A stretch of DNA of 64,000 bases from Deinococcus radiopugnans ATCC 19172 (GCF_006335125.1 NZ_VDMO01000010.1:1-64000), one strand, 5' to 3'; numbered from the stretch's first letter, positions 22,821 through 32,114 are shown. The notes: generated from the sequence alone by a model not told the origin. Translations and numbers: made by a program.

Positions 22821-24219
22821 CACGTACCTGAAAGTCGTCCTGCAACCCGATTACGACTACGCCTCCGAGCACCTGCTGCCCCACCTCTTCGACGCCCTGA
22901 GCGCCCACGCCCTGATGCTGGACGGCTGCGGCGTGGCGCACGCGGGCGAGGCGGCGGGGCTGCTGCGCGAGTTGCGCCGACAGCCGTTTCCCGCCTACGA
23001 CCCGGGCGTCGAGGACGTGTTCTTCACGCTGGACCGCACGCTGGCGGGGCGCAATGCCGACGCGGCGGGGGCCTTGCGGACGGCGCTGTCGCGCAACGAT
23101 CTGGACATGACCCTCTACCGCCTGAGCGCCCGGCTGCGCCTGATGCGGGCGATGGAGCGGGTGCTGCGGCTGCGGCGCACGCTGCTGGACCTGGCCGAAC
23201 GCGAGATCGATACCGTGATCGTGGCGTACACGCACCACCAGCCCGCCCAGCCCACCACCCTGGCGCACTACCTGACGGCGGTGGAAAACGTGCTGGCCCG
23301 AGACACCGCGCGGATGGTGGGGGCCATGACCCACCTGAACCTCAGTCCGATGGGCGCGGTGGCCCTGGGCGGCACCAGTTTCCCGATTGACCGGACGCGC
23401 ACGGCAGAGTTGCTGGCCTTCGACCGGCCCATCGAGAACACCTACGACGCCGTGAGTGCCAGCGACTGGCAGGTGGAGATCGCCAGCGTGATCACGGTGG
23501 TGTCCACCACGCTCTCGCGGGTGCTGTACGACCTGCTGTTCTGGGCCTCGCGCGGGCTGCTGTCGCTGGAAGACGGGCTGGTGCAGGGCAGCAGCGTGAT
23601 GCCGCAGAAGCGCAACCCGGTGGCGCTGGAACACGCCCGCACCAAGTTCAGCAAGGCCATCGGCGTGACCCAGAGCGTGATCATCTCCAGCCACAACGTG
23701 CCGTTCGGGGACATCAACGACCCCGGCCCGGACATGCAGCCGCCCCTGACCAGCATGTGGCACGACTTTCGCGATGGCCTGGAACTGCTGATCGCCTCCC
23801 TGACCAACCCCACCCTCAACCGCGAGGAATGGCTGCGGGAAGCCCAGCAGGGGGAGTCGGTGGTCACCGAACTGGCCGACGTGATCGCCCGCAACACCGG
23901 CTGCGGGTTCCGGGACGCTCACGCCCATGTCAAGGCGCTGCTGGACCACCTGCACCATCAGGGCCGGGCCGTCAGCACCCTGATGGCCGCCGATCTGGCG
24001 GCGGTGGGGCTGCACCTGCCGGAAGCCGAGGTGCAAAGCGCCCTGAACCCGGCCGAATTCATCGCCCGCCGCACCACCTTCGGCGGCCCCGCGCCCTCGG
24101 TGATGGCCGGGGAAATCGCGGCGGCCCGCACCCGCCTGGATACCGACTTCACCCACCATGCCAGCCTCAGCACCCGCTTTGCGGACGCCCGCACCCACCT
24201 TGTAGGAGGTTCGATATGA
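22810..24219 (+). CDS. Argininosuccinate-lyase-like enzyme (fumarase/aspartase superfamily)
   Basis: The 469-residue protein has the superfamily catalytic segments: THHQPAQPTTLAHYL (about 138-152, catalytic His) and GSSVMPQKRNP (about 259-269, catalytic Ser loop). Such enzymes release fumarate from argininosuccinate, adenylosuccinate or similar N- or O-succinyl-type compounds. Its setting with a ROK regulator, sugar transporter and two PIG-L deacetylases argues against arginine synthesis, and no arg gene is near. I infer a lyase step on the imported substrate. The ATG at 22810 overlaps the ROK gene; the stop overlaps the next start (ATGA). Confidence 0.8.
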   Translation: MWHDTYLKVVLQPDYDYASEHLLPHLFDALSAHALMLDGCGVAHAGEAAGLLRELRRQPFPAYDPGVEDVFFTLDRTLAGRNADAAGALRTALSRNDLDMTLYRLSARLRLMRAMERVLRLRRTLLDLAEREIDTVIVAYTHHQPAQPTTLAHYLTAVENVLARDTARMVGAMTHLNLSPMGAVALGGTSFPIDRTRTAELLAFDRPIENTYDAVSASDWQVEIASVITVVSTTLSRVLYDLLFWASRGLLSLEDGLVQGSSVMPQKRNPVALEHARTKFSKAIGVTQSVIISSHNVPFGDINDPGPDMQPPLTSMWHDFRDGLELLIASLTNPTLNREEWLREAQQGESVVTELADVIARNTGCGFRDAHAHVKALLDHLHHQGRAVSTLMAADLAAVGLHLPEAEVQSALNPAEFIARRTTFGGPAPSVMAGEIAAARTRLDTDFTHHASLSTRFADARTHLVGGSI

Positions 24220-26483
24220 AGAAACGGTTCCTGTCCAGCTTGATGCTCTCCCTGCTCATCGGCGCGGCCAGCGCGCAGACCGCCCCGGCGCCCGCCGCGC
24301 CCAATCCCATCCAGAGTGGCCCCGGCTCCTACGGCGGCACGGTCAGCGGCATGGACCTGATGGACGTGGACCTGATGTTCATCGGCGCGCACCCGGACGA
24401 CGACGGCGGCGTCGGCGGCATCCTGGCCCGCTACCTGCTGGACGGCGGCTACAAGGGCACGGTGGTCACGCTGACCGGCGGCGAGGGCGGCGGCAACGCC
24501 ACCGGCCGCGAAACAGGCCGCGCCCTGGGCATCATCCGCGAGGAGGAAGAACGGCGTTCGCTGGCGATGCTGGGCGTGGACAGCCCGCACTTCCTGGGCC
24601 TGCGCGACTTCTACTTCACGCTGTCCGCCGAGGAAACCCTGGCCAAGTGGGGCGGCCCCGCCTTCGTGTGCGACGTGGTGCGGCTGGTCCGCGTGCGCCG
24701 CCCCGAGGTCATCGTGACCATGTGGCCTGGCCCCGGCACCCACGGCCAGCACCAGATGGCCGCCCGCACCGCCACGCTGGCCTACAACTCGGCGGGTGAC
24801 CCGGCGTACTGCCCCGAACAGCTCAAGGAGGGCATCGAGCCCTTTACGCCCCTGAAGCTGTACTACTACCCCAACAACGCCGAGGACGCCACCGTCAAGA
24901 TTCCCACCGACGACGTGTCGCGCACTGCCCGGATCCGCTACTCGGACCTCAAGAACATCGCGCAGTTCAACTACCGCTCGCAGGGCTGGGACACCTTCTC
25001 CACGCTGCCAGCCAAGACCTCCAACCCCGAATCGTTCATGCTGGTGGCCTCGCGCGTGCCCACTCCGGCCCAGGAAACCTCGTTGCTGAGCGGCGCATTG
25101 ACGCCCAGCGGCTCCTCCCCGGCTGGCGTGAGGCTGGAAGTGCAGCCCAGCGCCTACGACATCGGCGCGGGGCAGGCCACGCCCGTGACGGTCAAGCTGA
25201 TCAACACCACCACCCAGCCCATGACCGGGGTCACCCTGGCCCTGAACGCCCCAACCGGCTGGAAGGTTTCGGCGGCCCCGGCGGCCAAAACCCTGAAACC
25301 CGGCGAGACGGCCAGCGCCACTTTCCAGGTCACCGCCCCCGCCGGAGCCGCCGCCGAGCGGGGCACCCTGACCGGCAGCTACCGCGCCGTGCAGGACGCC
25401 CAGGCCATCACGGGCCGCGCCAGCAACTTCGTGCGCCCGCTGCCCGCCGTCGTCGCCACCTTCGCGCCCACCTTCGACGTGGCCGCGTATCAGGACTTCG
25501 CCAAGGAGACGGGCACCGACTGGGTCATCGGCTCGCTGCCCACCCGACTGGCGCTGGCGCTGGGGCAGAAGACCCCCGTGAACGTGCTGGTCACTAACCG
25601 CAGTGGGGCCGCCGTGAACGGCAAGGTCGACTTGAAGATGCCCCCCGGCATCACGTTGTCGGGCGACACGGCCTATGGGTTGGCCGCCGGAGAGAGCAAG
25701 ACGCTGACCTTGCAGATGGAAGCTGCGCCCGCCGCGCTGCCCGCCGGACGCCAGAGCGCGCTGCTGCCGGTCAGCCTGAGCACCGGCAACTTCACCGATA
25801 CCGCCAACGCCTACGTGCTGCCCAGTCTGACCATTCCGCGCCTGAGCAAAGCGCCCACCATCGACGGCGACCTGAGCGACATGGCCGCCGGGGCGGACGG
25901 GCAGATCGGTCCGGAAGACCTGTGGTGGCGCGCCAAGCCCGACAATGCGGCAGATGCCAGCGCAAAATTCAAGCTCGGCTACGACGATCAGTACCTGTAC
26001 GTGGGCATGAACGTCAAGGATGAGCTGGTGGCCTGCAACATCGCCCCCGACGACATCAAGGCCCAGCTGCGCTCGGACGCCATCGGCGTGACGGTGGACC
26101 CCAGCGGGAAGAGCCGCGACACCGGCACGACCATGCAGGCCGCCGCCTTCCCCTGCACCACGGACGGCTTCGGGGCGCGCGGCTTCCGTGACGCCGACGC
26201 CAACCAGGGCGTGATGGAAGACACGGCTCCCGGCATGCAGGTGGCCTCCAAGAAGGTGGCCGGCGGCTATGACATCGAATTCCGCCTGCCCTGGGCCGCC
26301 ATGCCCAGCCAGCCCAAAGCGGGCGATACGATTGGTCTCAATCTGGTGATGTACGACGGCGATCAGGCGGACGCCCGCGTGGGCGCCAACATCAGCCAGA
26401 GCGGACTGGCGTGGGCTGCGTTCTCCTGGGGCGGCAAGCAGGCGCTGCCGTACCTGTGGCCGCGCGTGACGCTGGGCAAGTAG
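24216..26483 (+). CDS. Secreted PIG-L deacetylase with CBM9-like C-terminus
   Basis: The 755-residue protein has a signal peptide (LSSLMLSLLIGAASAQT), so it acts outside the membrane. The PIG-L/LmbE domain (about 45-290) has the metal motif AHPDDDGG (about 59-66) and a second His in GTHGQHQM. Two Ig-like segments (about 300-570) follow. The C-terminal part (about 575-755) begins IPRLSKAPTIDGDLSD and has YDDQYLYVGMNVKDE, the layout of CBM9 sugar-binding modules. It probably removes an acyl group from an extracellular glycan or glycoconjugate before uptake. ATG overlaps the previous stop by four bases. Confidence 0.85.
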   Translation: MKKRFLSSLMLSLLIGAASAQTAPAPAAPNPIQSGPGSYGGTVSGMDLMDVDLMFIGAHPDDDGGVGGILARYLLDGGYKGTVVTLTGGEGGGNATGRETGRALGIIREEEERRSLAMLGVDSPHFLGLRDFYFTLSAEETLAKWGGPAFVCDVVRLVRVRRPEVIVTMWPGPGTHGQHQMAARTATLAYNSAGDPAYCPEQLKEGIEPFTPLKLYYYPNNAEDATVKIPTDDVSRTARIRYSDLKNIAQFNYRSQGWDTFSTLPAKTSNPESFMLVASRVPTPAQETSLLSGALTPSGSSPAGVRLEVQPSAYDIGAGQATPVTVKLINTTTQPMTGVTLALNAPTGWKVSAAPAAKTLKPGETASATFQVTAPAGAAAERGTLTGSYRAVQDAQAITGRASNFVRPLPAVVATFAPTFDVAAYQDFAKETGTDWVIGSLPTRLALALGQKTPVNVLVTNRSGAAVNGKVDLKMPPGITLSGDTAYGLAAGESKTLTLQMEAAPAALPAGRQSALLPVSLSTGNFTDTANAYVLPSLTIPRLSKAPTIDGDLSDMAAGADGQIGPEDLWWRAKPDNAADASAKFKLGYDDQYLYVGMNVKDELVACNIAPDDIKAQLRSDAIGVTVDPSGKSRDTGTTMQAAAFPCTTDGFGARGFRDADANQGVMEDTAPGMQVASKKVAGGYDIEFRLPWAAMPSQPKAGDTIGLNLVMYDGDQADARVGANISQSGLAWAAFSWGGKQALPYLWPRVTLGK

Positions 26484-26549
26484 GCCGGTGGGAGGGCGGT
26501 CAGGCGGGCGACATTGCCAGCCAGCTCCCTTTTCCCGCTCCCTGCGCCG

Positions 26550-26555
26550 TATAGT
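26550..26555 (+). promoter_or_regulatory. Possible internal promoter for the sugar-binding protein
   Basis: TATAGT stands in an unusually AT-rich patch within the 119-base gap before the binding-protein gene; AAGGAGA near 26593 is a good ribosome binding site. No convincing -35 is seen. An internal start would raise binding protein over the upstream enzymes. Confidence 0.4.
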
Positions 26556-26602
26556 TTAAATTCTCAACTGTTCCTCATCTCGGGCATGCCCCAAGGAGAT
26601 CT

Positions 26603-27844
26603 ATGAAAAAGCTGCTTACGCTGGCCCTCGGCCTCTCGATTGCTTCCGCCTCCGCCGCGCCCGTCACGCTGACGTACTGGCAGTACGACTACGCCAGCAA
26701 GGTCAGCACCATGAATGACCTGATCAAGAAGTTCGAGGCGGCCAACCCCGACATCAAGATCAAGCAGGAAACCTTCCCCTACGACGCCTACAACCAGAAG
26801 GTGGCCTCCAGCGTGCCGGCTGGACAGGGGCCGGATGTGGTCAACCTGTTCTACGGCTGGCTGCCGCAGTACGTCGACAGCGGCTACCTGCTGCCCCTGC
26901 CCGCCAAGGACTTCCCGATCAAGAAGATCGAGGCCGATTTCGTGCCGATGGTGCAGACCAGCAAGATCGACGGCAAGTACTACACGCTGCCCACCTCGGT
27001 CCGCACGCTGGCGGTGTTCTACAACAAAGACCTGTTCAAGGCCGCCCGCATCACCCCGCCGCGCACCTGGGAAGAGTTCATCGCCGCCGGGGAAAAGATC
27101 GTCAAGGGCACGCCGCCCCGCTTCACCACGCTGGGCTTCGGCATCCAGCCCGACGGCCAGGACTACCACGTGGTGCGCGAGGTGCTGATCCGGCAGTTCG
27201 GCGGCCAGCCGTATAGCAAAGACGGCAAGACCGCCACCTTCGACACCGAGGCCGGGCGCAAGGCCATGGCCTTCTACACCGACCTGCAGACCAAGTACAA
27301 GCTGGGCGTGCCGAACTTCTTCCCCGGCAACAACAGCTACCGCGACGCCTTTATCGCGGGCAAGGTGGGCATGATCATCGACGGCTCGTTTGCCATCAAC
27401 ACCATCAAGAGCGGGGCCAAGTTCGACTGGGGCGTGATTCCGCTGCCGGTCTTCAAGGACAACGGCATCCGCAGCAACTTCGGGTCGTACTGGGTCAACG
27501 GCATCACCAAGAACGCCAAGGGCGACAAGCTCGACGCCGCCGTGAAGTTCCTGAAGTTCCTGACCAGCGAACAGACCCAGCGCACCTGGCTGGACAATGT
27601 GGGCGAGATTCCCGCCAGCCGCAAGCTCGCCGGCGATCCGGCCCTGCGCAAGGATCCGGTGTTCGGGGCCTTCGTGGGCTCGCTGCCCTTCGCGCACTCC
27701 ACCCTGTTCGTGGACGAGGCCGGCCAGCGCAAGGCCTGGGTAGACGCGATCAACACCGTGCTGCTCAAGGGCGCCAAGCCCGCCGACGCCATCAAGCAGG
27801 CGGCCACCGACGAGCAGAAGATCCTGAACAGCTACTACAAGTAA
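26603..27844 (+). CDS. Extracellular solute-binding protein, sugar ABC transporter
   Basis: The 413-residue family 1 binding protein has a cleavable signal peptide (LLTLALGLSIASASAA) and no lipobox. Typical features are VTLTYWQYDY (about 21-30), FPYDAYNQKVASSVPAGQGPD (split around residue 65), FYGWLPQYVDSG and RTLAVFYNKDLFK (about 135-147). It should deliver a sugar or sugar conjugate to the two permeases that follow. Its TAA stop directly touches a hairpin element. Confidence 0.93.
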   Translation: MKKLLTLALGLSIASASAAPVTLTYWQYDYASKVSTMNDLIKKFEAANPDIKIKQETFPYDAYNQKVASSVPAGQGPDVVNLFYGWLPQYVDSGYLLPLPAKDFPIKKIEADFVPMVQTSKIDGKYYTLPTSVRTLAVFYNKDLFKAARITPPRTWEEFIAAGEKIVKGTPPRFTTLGFGIQPDGQDYHVVREVLIRQFGGQPYSKDGKTATFDTEAGRKAMAFYTDLQTKYKLGVPNFFPGNNSYRDAFIAGKVGMIIDGSFAINTIKSGAKFDWGVIPLPVFKDNGIRSNFGSYWVNGITKNAKGDKLDAAVKFLKFLTSEQTQRTWLDNVGEIPASRKLAGDPALRKDPVFGAFVGSLPFAHSTLFVDEAGQRKAWVDAINTVLLKGAKPADAIKQAATDEQKILNSYYK

Positions 27845-27978
27845 TACGGACTCCGATTGAATCGTTTGCAAAAACGATGAAAATCCGAGCGAAGCGAGAA
27901 AGAGCAGAACGGGTTCCGGGCGTGGAGTTAACAAACCGGCTCTTTCCCGGTTTGTTAACGTAATAGACGGAATCCGTA
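27845..27978 (+). repeat. Hairpin element, copy 1 (134 bp), inside the ABC operon
   Basis: The ends are TACGGACTCCG and CGGAATCCGTA (10 of 11 inverted). The flanks are TAA (stop of the binding-protein gene) and TGA, both TNA. Hairpin 1 is ATCGTTT/AAACGAT. The core is CCGAGCGAAGCGAG. Hairpin 2 is a perfect 13-pair stem, GTTAACAAACCGG (27927-27939) with CCGGTTTGTTAAC (27947-27959). Both stems differ in sequence from the other copies yet still pair. Confidence 0.9.
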
Positions 27979-28129
27979 TGAGCCTGCCCGCGCCTGCCCG
28001 CGCACCCGCCCCAGCCGATCAGCGCCGGGGCGGAGGCGCGGCGTTCTTTGCTGCCCGTTTCCCCCCAGACTCCCCGTTCCCACTGCCAGAGGTAAACATG
28101 ACCAGACTCCACCGCCCGCGAGTCCACCC

Positions 28130-29050
28130 ATGACCACCAAAGCGGCCCCCCCCGTCCGGCGCGGGGGTTCGATGCGGCGCCACCAGACCCGCACCGCCTA
28201 TGTTTTCCTGCTCGTGCCGCTGGTCTTTTTCCTGATCGTGCGCTTTCTACCCACCCTGTCCGCGCTGCGCCTGAGCCTGTTCGACTGGAACATCCTCAAG
28301 GAGCAGCAACCCTTCGTCGGCACCGAGAACTATGAGCGGCTGTTCGCCGACGAGAAATTCGCACAGGCCTTGAAAAACACCGCGCTGTACACCGTGATCG
28401 GCGTGCCGGCCCAGATTGCGCTGGGGCTGGCGGTGGCGCTGCTGCTCAACAAGATTCAGGGATTGCGGGGCCTGTTCCGGGCGCTGTACTTCGCTCCCTA
28501 CGTCACCCCTATCGTGGCCGCCGCGTGGGTGTGGCAGTGGCTGTTCAGCCCGCAGTTCGGCCCGGTCAACACGTTCCTGATCTGGCTGCATATCCCCCCG
28601 CAGAACTTCCTGACCTCGCCCACCCAGGCGCTGGCCACGACGGCGGCGCTGGTGGTGTGGCAGAACCTGGGCTTCCAGATCGTGCTGTTCCTGGCCGGAC
28701 TGTCGGCCATTCCCCGCAGCTACTACGAGGCCGCCGAGATCGACGGGGCGAACGGCACGCAGGCGTTCTGGAAGATCACCTGGCCGCTGCTCAACCCCAC
28801 CATCGTCTTCAGCGTGGTGACCGGCACCATTTCCTACCTGCAGCTGTTCACGCAGGTGGTCAACCTGAACTTCACCGATCAGGGCGGGCCGCTGGGCAGC
28901 ACCACGACGGTGGCCCTGTACATCTACCAGATCGCCTTCGGCCGCTTCCAGATGGGCTACGCCTCGGCCATCACGGTGGTGCTGTTCCTGATCATCCTGG
29001 CGATCACCCTGTTCCAGCTGCGCTTCCTGACCCGGCGGTATGACCTGTGA
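28130..29050 (+). CDS. Sugar ABC transporter permease (MalF type)
   Basis: The 306-residue inner membrane protein has six apparent membrane segments and the EAA loop EAAEIDGANGTQAFWKITWP (about 203-222) that docks the ATPase. The first segment begins YVFLLVPLVFFLIVRFLP. It follows the binding-protein gene after a 285-base gap that contains a hairpin element. An in-frame ATG 14 codons later (MRRHQT) is an alternative start. No ATPase gene is found in the operon, so a shared MsiK/UgpC-type ATPase is expected. Confidence 0.93.
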   Translation: MTTKAAPPVRRGGSMRRHQTRTAYVFLLVPLVFFLIVRFLPTLSALRLSLFDWNILKEQQPFVGTENYERLFADEKFAQALKNTALYTVIGVPAQIALGLAVALLLNKIQGLRGLFRALYFAPYVTPIVAAAWVWQWLFSPQFGPVNTFLIWLHIPPQNFLTSPTQALATTAALVVWQNLGFQIVLFLAGLSAIPRSYYEAAEIDGANGTQAFWKITWPLLNPTIVFSVVTGTISYLQLFTQVVNLNFTDQGGPLGSTTTVALYIYQIAFGRFQMGYASAITVVLFLIILAITLFQLRFLTRRYDL

Positions 29051-29156
29051 GCCGGCAGTCCCTCAGCGCGTGGCAGCGCCTCCGCCCGTCCAGCAGACGC
29101 CCCGGCCTGGGGTGTCCCAGCCCCTTCGCCACACGGCGCCCTGAAGTGGAGTCACG

Positions 29157-30044
29157 ATGACCACAACCCTTCCCAAACCCGAGGCCCGCGACTCTGCGGG
29201 TGACCCCCGCCCGCGCCGCCCGCTCAACACGCCCATGCTGCTGGCCTACGCCGTGCTGACCGTGGGCATCGTGGTCACGCTGTTTCCCTTCATGTGGATG
29301 CTGCTGACCAGCCTCAAGAGCTTCCAGGAACTGTTCAACCTGAGTTTCTTCCCCGAGTCGCCGACGCTGGACAACTACCGTCAGGTGCTGCTGGAAACCA
29401 AATTCGTCGTGTGGTTCGGCAACAGCCTGCTGGTGGCCGGGGTCACCACCGCCAGCGTGCTGTTCTTCGACTCGATGGTGGGCTACACCCTGGCGAAGTT
29501 CGACTTTCCGGGCAAGAACCTGATCTTCATCCTGATCTTGTCCACGCTGATGATTCCCACCGAGATGCTGGTGATTCCCTGGTTCGTGGGCGTCAGTGAC
29601 CTCAACCTGGCCCAGAGCACGCCCGGCGCGTATTTCTCGATCATGTTCCCCGGCCTGATGAGCGCGTTCGGCGTGTTCCTGATGCGCCAGTTCTTCGAGA
29701 CCCTGCCCGATGACCTGCTGGAAGCCGCCCGCATCGACGGCATGAGCGAGTTCGGGATCTTCTGGCGCATCGCGCTGCCGCTGGTGCGCCCGGCGCTGGC
29801 TAGCCTGGCGATCTTCACCTTCCTGGGCAACTGGAACGCCTTCCTGTGGCCGCTGATCGTGATCCAGAAACCCGAGTTCCGCACGCTGCCGGTGGGCACG
29901 GCGCTGTTCAACGGCGAGGCCGGGACGCAGTGGGGCCTGATCATGGCGGCCAGCAGCCTGGCGGTGATTCCGGTGCTGATCGTGTTCGCCATCTTCCAGC
30001 GGCAGATCATCGAGGGCATCGTCCTGACCGGGATGAAGGGATGA
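29157..30044 (+). CDS. Sugar ABC transporter permease (MalG type)
   Basis: The 295-residue membrane protein pairs with the MalF-type permease. It has six predicted segments and the EAA loop EAARIDGMSEFGIFWRIALP (about 191-210). A typical MalG C-terminal stretch (RQIIEGIVLTGMKG) ends the protein. Its stop overlaps the ATG of the next PIG-L gene (ATGA), tying transport to substrate processing. Confidence 0.93.
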   Translation: MTTTLPKPEARDSAGDPRPRRPLNTPMLLAYAVLTVGIVVTLFPFMWMLLTSLKSFQELFNLSFFPESPTLDNYRQVLLETKFVVWFGNSLLVAGVTTASVLFFDSMVGYTLAKFDFPGKNLIFILILSTLMIPTEMLVIPWFVGVSDLNLAQSTPGAYFSIMFPGLMSAFGVFLMRQFFETLPDDLLEAARIDGMSEFGIFWRIALPLVRPALASLAIFTFLGNWNAFLWPLIVIQKPEFRTLPVGTALFNGEAGTQWGLIMAASSLAVIPVLIVFAIFQRQIIEGIVLTGMKG

Positions 30045-30913
30045 GCGCGCCGGCCTCGCTGCTGGCCGTCTTCGCCCACCCGGACGACGAGGCGCTGCGC
30101 TGCGGCGGCACGCTGGCGCTGTACGCGGCGCGCGGCGCGCGGGTGCACCTGATCTGCCTGACGCGCGGCGAGGCGGGGCGCAACACCGATCCCAGTCTGG
30201 GTGATGTGGACCTGCCTGCCCAGCGTGAGCAGGAACTGCGGAGCGCCTGCGCGGCCCTGGGCATCGAGCCGCCCATTTTCCTGGGCTACCACGACAGCGG
30301 ACGCGGTGACCGGCTGCGCCGAGACGATCCCCTGGCCGCCATCAACGCCGATCCTGGCCGGATGGAACGTCAGATTCTGGAGGTGATCGAAAGAACCCAC
30401 CCTCAGCTTCTGCTGACCTTTGACCCGCACGGCATGTACGGCCATCCGGATCACCTGATCGCCCACCGCGTCGCCACCGCCGCCTACGCCAGCAGCGGGT
30501 TCCGGCAGGTGCGCGTGCAGCGCCTGTTCTACACGGTACAGAGCCGCGAGGAGATGCTGCGCCTGCAGAGTGGCCGCTCGCTGGGCGTGCTGGAGGGGCT
30601 GGAGCCGGAGACCTACGCGGTGTGCGACTGCACCATCGCCGCACGCATCGACATCCGCGCACACGCCACGCAGAAGCGGGCCGCGCTATTCGCCCACCGC
30701 ACGCAGACCGGCCCGCTCAGCACGCTGGGCACCCTGACCGACGAGCAGTTCGCCCCGCTGATGGCCGCCGAAACCTTCAGTCTGGGCGGCATTCGCTCCT
30801 CGGTGCCCCAGTACCCCATGGACGACTTGTTCGCAGGCCTGGACGTCGAATTTCACGCCGAAGTCTGTGGGGAAGAAATTCGTGGGGGGAGCGCGCAGGA
30901 GCAGTTCGCATGA
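30041..30913 (+). CDS. Cytosolic PIG-L/LmbE-type deacetylase
   Basis: The 290-residue protein has the metal-binding motif AHPDDEALRCGG (about 12-23) and the downstream HGMYGHPDH (about 129-137), as in BshB and MshB, which deacetylate N-acetylglucosaminyl conjugates. It has no signal peptide, unlike the PIG-L protein earlier in the operon, so the pathway seems to have one deacylation outside and one inside. The start overlaps the permease stop and the stop overlaps the kinase start, both by four bases. Confidence 0.88.
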   Translation: MSAPASLLAVFAHPDDEALRCGGTLALYAARGARVHLICLTRGEAGRNTDPSLGDVDLPAQREQELRSACAALGIEPPIFLGYHDSGRGDRLRRDDPLAAINADPGRMERQILEVIERTHPQLLLTFDPHGMYGHPDHLIAHRVATAAYASSGFRQVRVQRLFYTVQSREEMLRLQSGRSLGVLEGLEPETYAVCDCTIAARIDIRAHATQKRAALFAHRTQTGPLSTLGTLTDEQFAPLMAAETFSLGGIRSSVPQYPMDDLFAGLDVEFHAEVCGEEIRGGSAQEQFA

Positions 30914-31809
30914 CCCGTGACCTGACCCTGCTGGGCAACGTCAACGTCGACCTGATCCTCGGCCCGCTGGACGGCTGGCCCGCACGCGGCACCGAGGCGC
31001 TGGTGACGGACTTGCAGTGGCGCGTCGGCGGCAATGCCGGAAACGCCGCCGCGGCCTGCGCGGCCCTCGGCACCGACTGCGCGGTGATCAGTACCGTCGG
31101 GGATGACCTGGCCGGGGCGTGGCTGCGCGAGCAGTTGCCCCCCAGTCAGGTCACGTGGCTGCCGCACGCCGGGCCGACCTCGGTGACGGTGGCCGTCAGC
31201 CACTCGGACGGCGAACGCACCTTCCTGACCCAGCTGGGGCATCTGGCCACCCTGGAGTGGGCACAGTTGCGCCTCCACGTGCCGCCCAGCCGCCGCGTCC
31301 TGCTGGCCGGGGCCTTTCTCACCCCGGCGCTGCGCCGCGAGTACCCCGAGATGCTGACGCACTTCGAGCAGACAGGGACGCAGGTGGCCCTCGACATGGG
31401 CTGGCCCGACGGCGGCTACACTCCGGAACTGCGCCGGGAGGTGCTGGGGTGGCTGCCACAGGCGCACCACCTGCTGATCAATGATCTTGAGGCGCAGGCC
31501 CTGACGGGTGAAAGTGACCTCCAGCGGGCCGCCGGGTGTCTGACGGCCCATTTGCACCCCGAAGGCACCCTGGTGATCAAGTGCGGGGCCGAGGGCGCCG
31601 TGCTGCACCACGCCGGGCAGGTCAGCACCCACGCGGCCCCGGCGGTTCGGGTCAGCGACACCGTCGGAGCCGGCGACATCTGGAACGCCGCGTACCTGCA
31701 CGCCCTCAGCCGAGGCAGTGACGTTGAGACTGCGGCGGGGTTCGCCGTACAGGTCGCTTCCCTGGCCGTGTCCACGCATCCGCGGCGCTACCTCGCACCG
31801 GGCGGGTGA
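30910..31809 (+). CDS. PfkB-family carbohydrate kinase
   Basis: The 299-residue protein shows the family start GNVNVDLI with RGTEAL, the second motif WRVGGNAGNAAAA (about 37-49) and the active-site motif DTVGAGDIWNAA (about 256-267, catalytic Asp). PfkB kinases phosphorylate sugars or nucleosides. As last gene of the operon it probably phosphorylates the free sugar released inside the cell. The exact sugar cannot be read from the sequence. Confidence 0.88.
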   Translation: MTRDLTLLGNVNVDLILGPLDGWPARGTEALVTDLQWRVGGNAGNAAAACAALGTDCAVISTVGDDLAGAWLREQLPPSQVTWLPHAGPTSVTVAVSHSDGERTFLTQLGHLATLEWAQLRLHVPPSRRVLLAGAFLTPALRREYPEMLTHFEQTGTQVALDMGWPDGGYTPELRREVLGWLPQAHHLLINDLEAQALTGESDLQRAAGCLTAHLHPEGTLVIKCGAEGAVLHHAGQVSTHAAPAVRVSDTVGAGDIWNAAYLHALSRGSDVETAAGFAVQVASLAVSTHPRRYLAPGG

Positions 31810-31863
31810 AGGTCATGTGTGCAGGCAGCGACGCCGGTTGTGAACGGCCCGCACGTGAATTAG

Positions 31864-31890
31864 AAAACTCCGCTCCAGGCGGGGTTTTTT
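31864..31890. terminator. Terminator beyond the PfkB operon
   Basis: AACTCCGC pairs with GCGGGGTT around a short loop and is followed by a run of T on the plus strand, with A on the other side, so it can work in both directions. A similar hairpin lies beside the complete tRNA-Val at 55.57 kb. Confidence 0.7.
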
Positions 31891-31892
31891 GT

Positions 31893-31937
31893 TGGTGGGC
31901 GATATAGGATTTGCACCCTCGGCCACTCGCTTGTGAG
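31893..31937 (-). pseudogene. tRNA-Val 3' half (possible attachment-site remnant)
   Basis: From the anticodon loop (CTCACAA, anticodon CAC) to the 3' CCA the sequence matches the complete tRNA-Val at 55.6 kb in 37 of 42 positions and in the same orientation. The 5' half is missing: the bases that should form the anticodon stem, D arm and acceptor do not pair. The T loop has lost its TTC. A break inside the anticodon loop is typical for tRNA attachment sites of tyrosine recombinases. Confidence 0.65.
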
Positions 31938-32114
31938 GGGATCACTGGGGAAAATCCCAGTGCCAAACCCCGTAAAATTGGGTCTCCTGCCCCGCCCCGT
32001 CTGATCTGGCTATTCACCGCCCCGTTGTCTGTAGATTGTCTGTTGAGATTCCGGCCTCCGGCACGGCGCGGAGACGCGGCCCGAACCGTGCAGCGCCTCT
32101 CCAAGTGTGCCCAG

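Noticed and set aside
26564..27934. Open frame opposite the sugar-binding protein
   Set aside because: Antisense shadow; the plus-strand gene has a signal peptide and clear family motifs.
31893..31968. Functional second tRNA-Val (CAC)
   Set aside because: The anticodon stem, D arm and acceptor 5' strand do not pair, and the T loop is altered.
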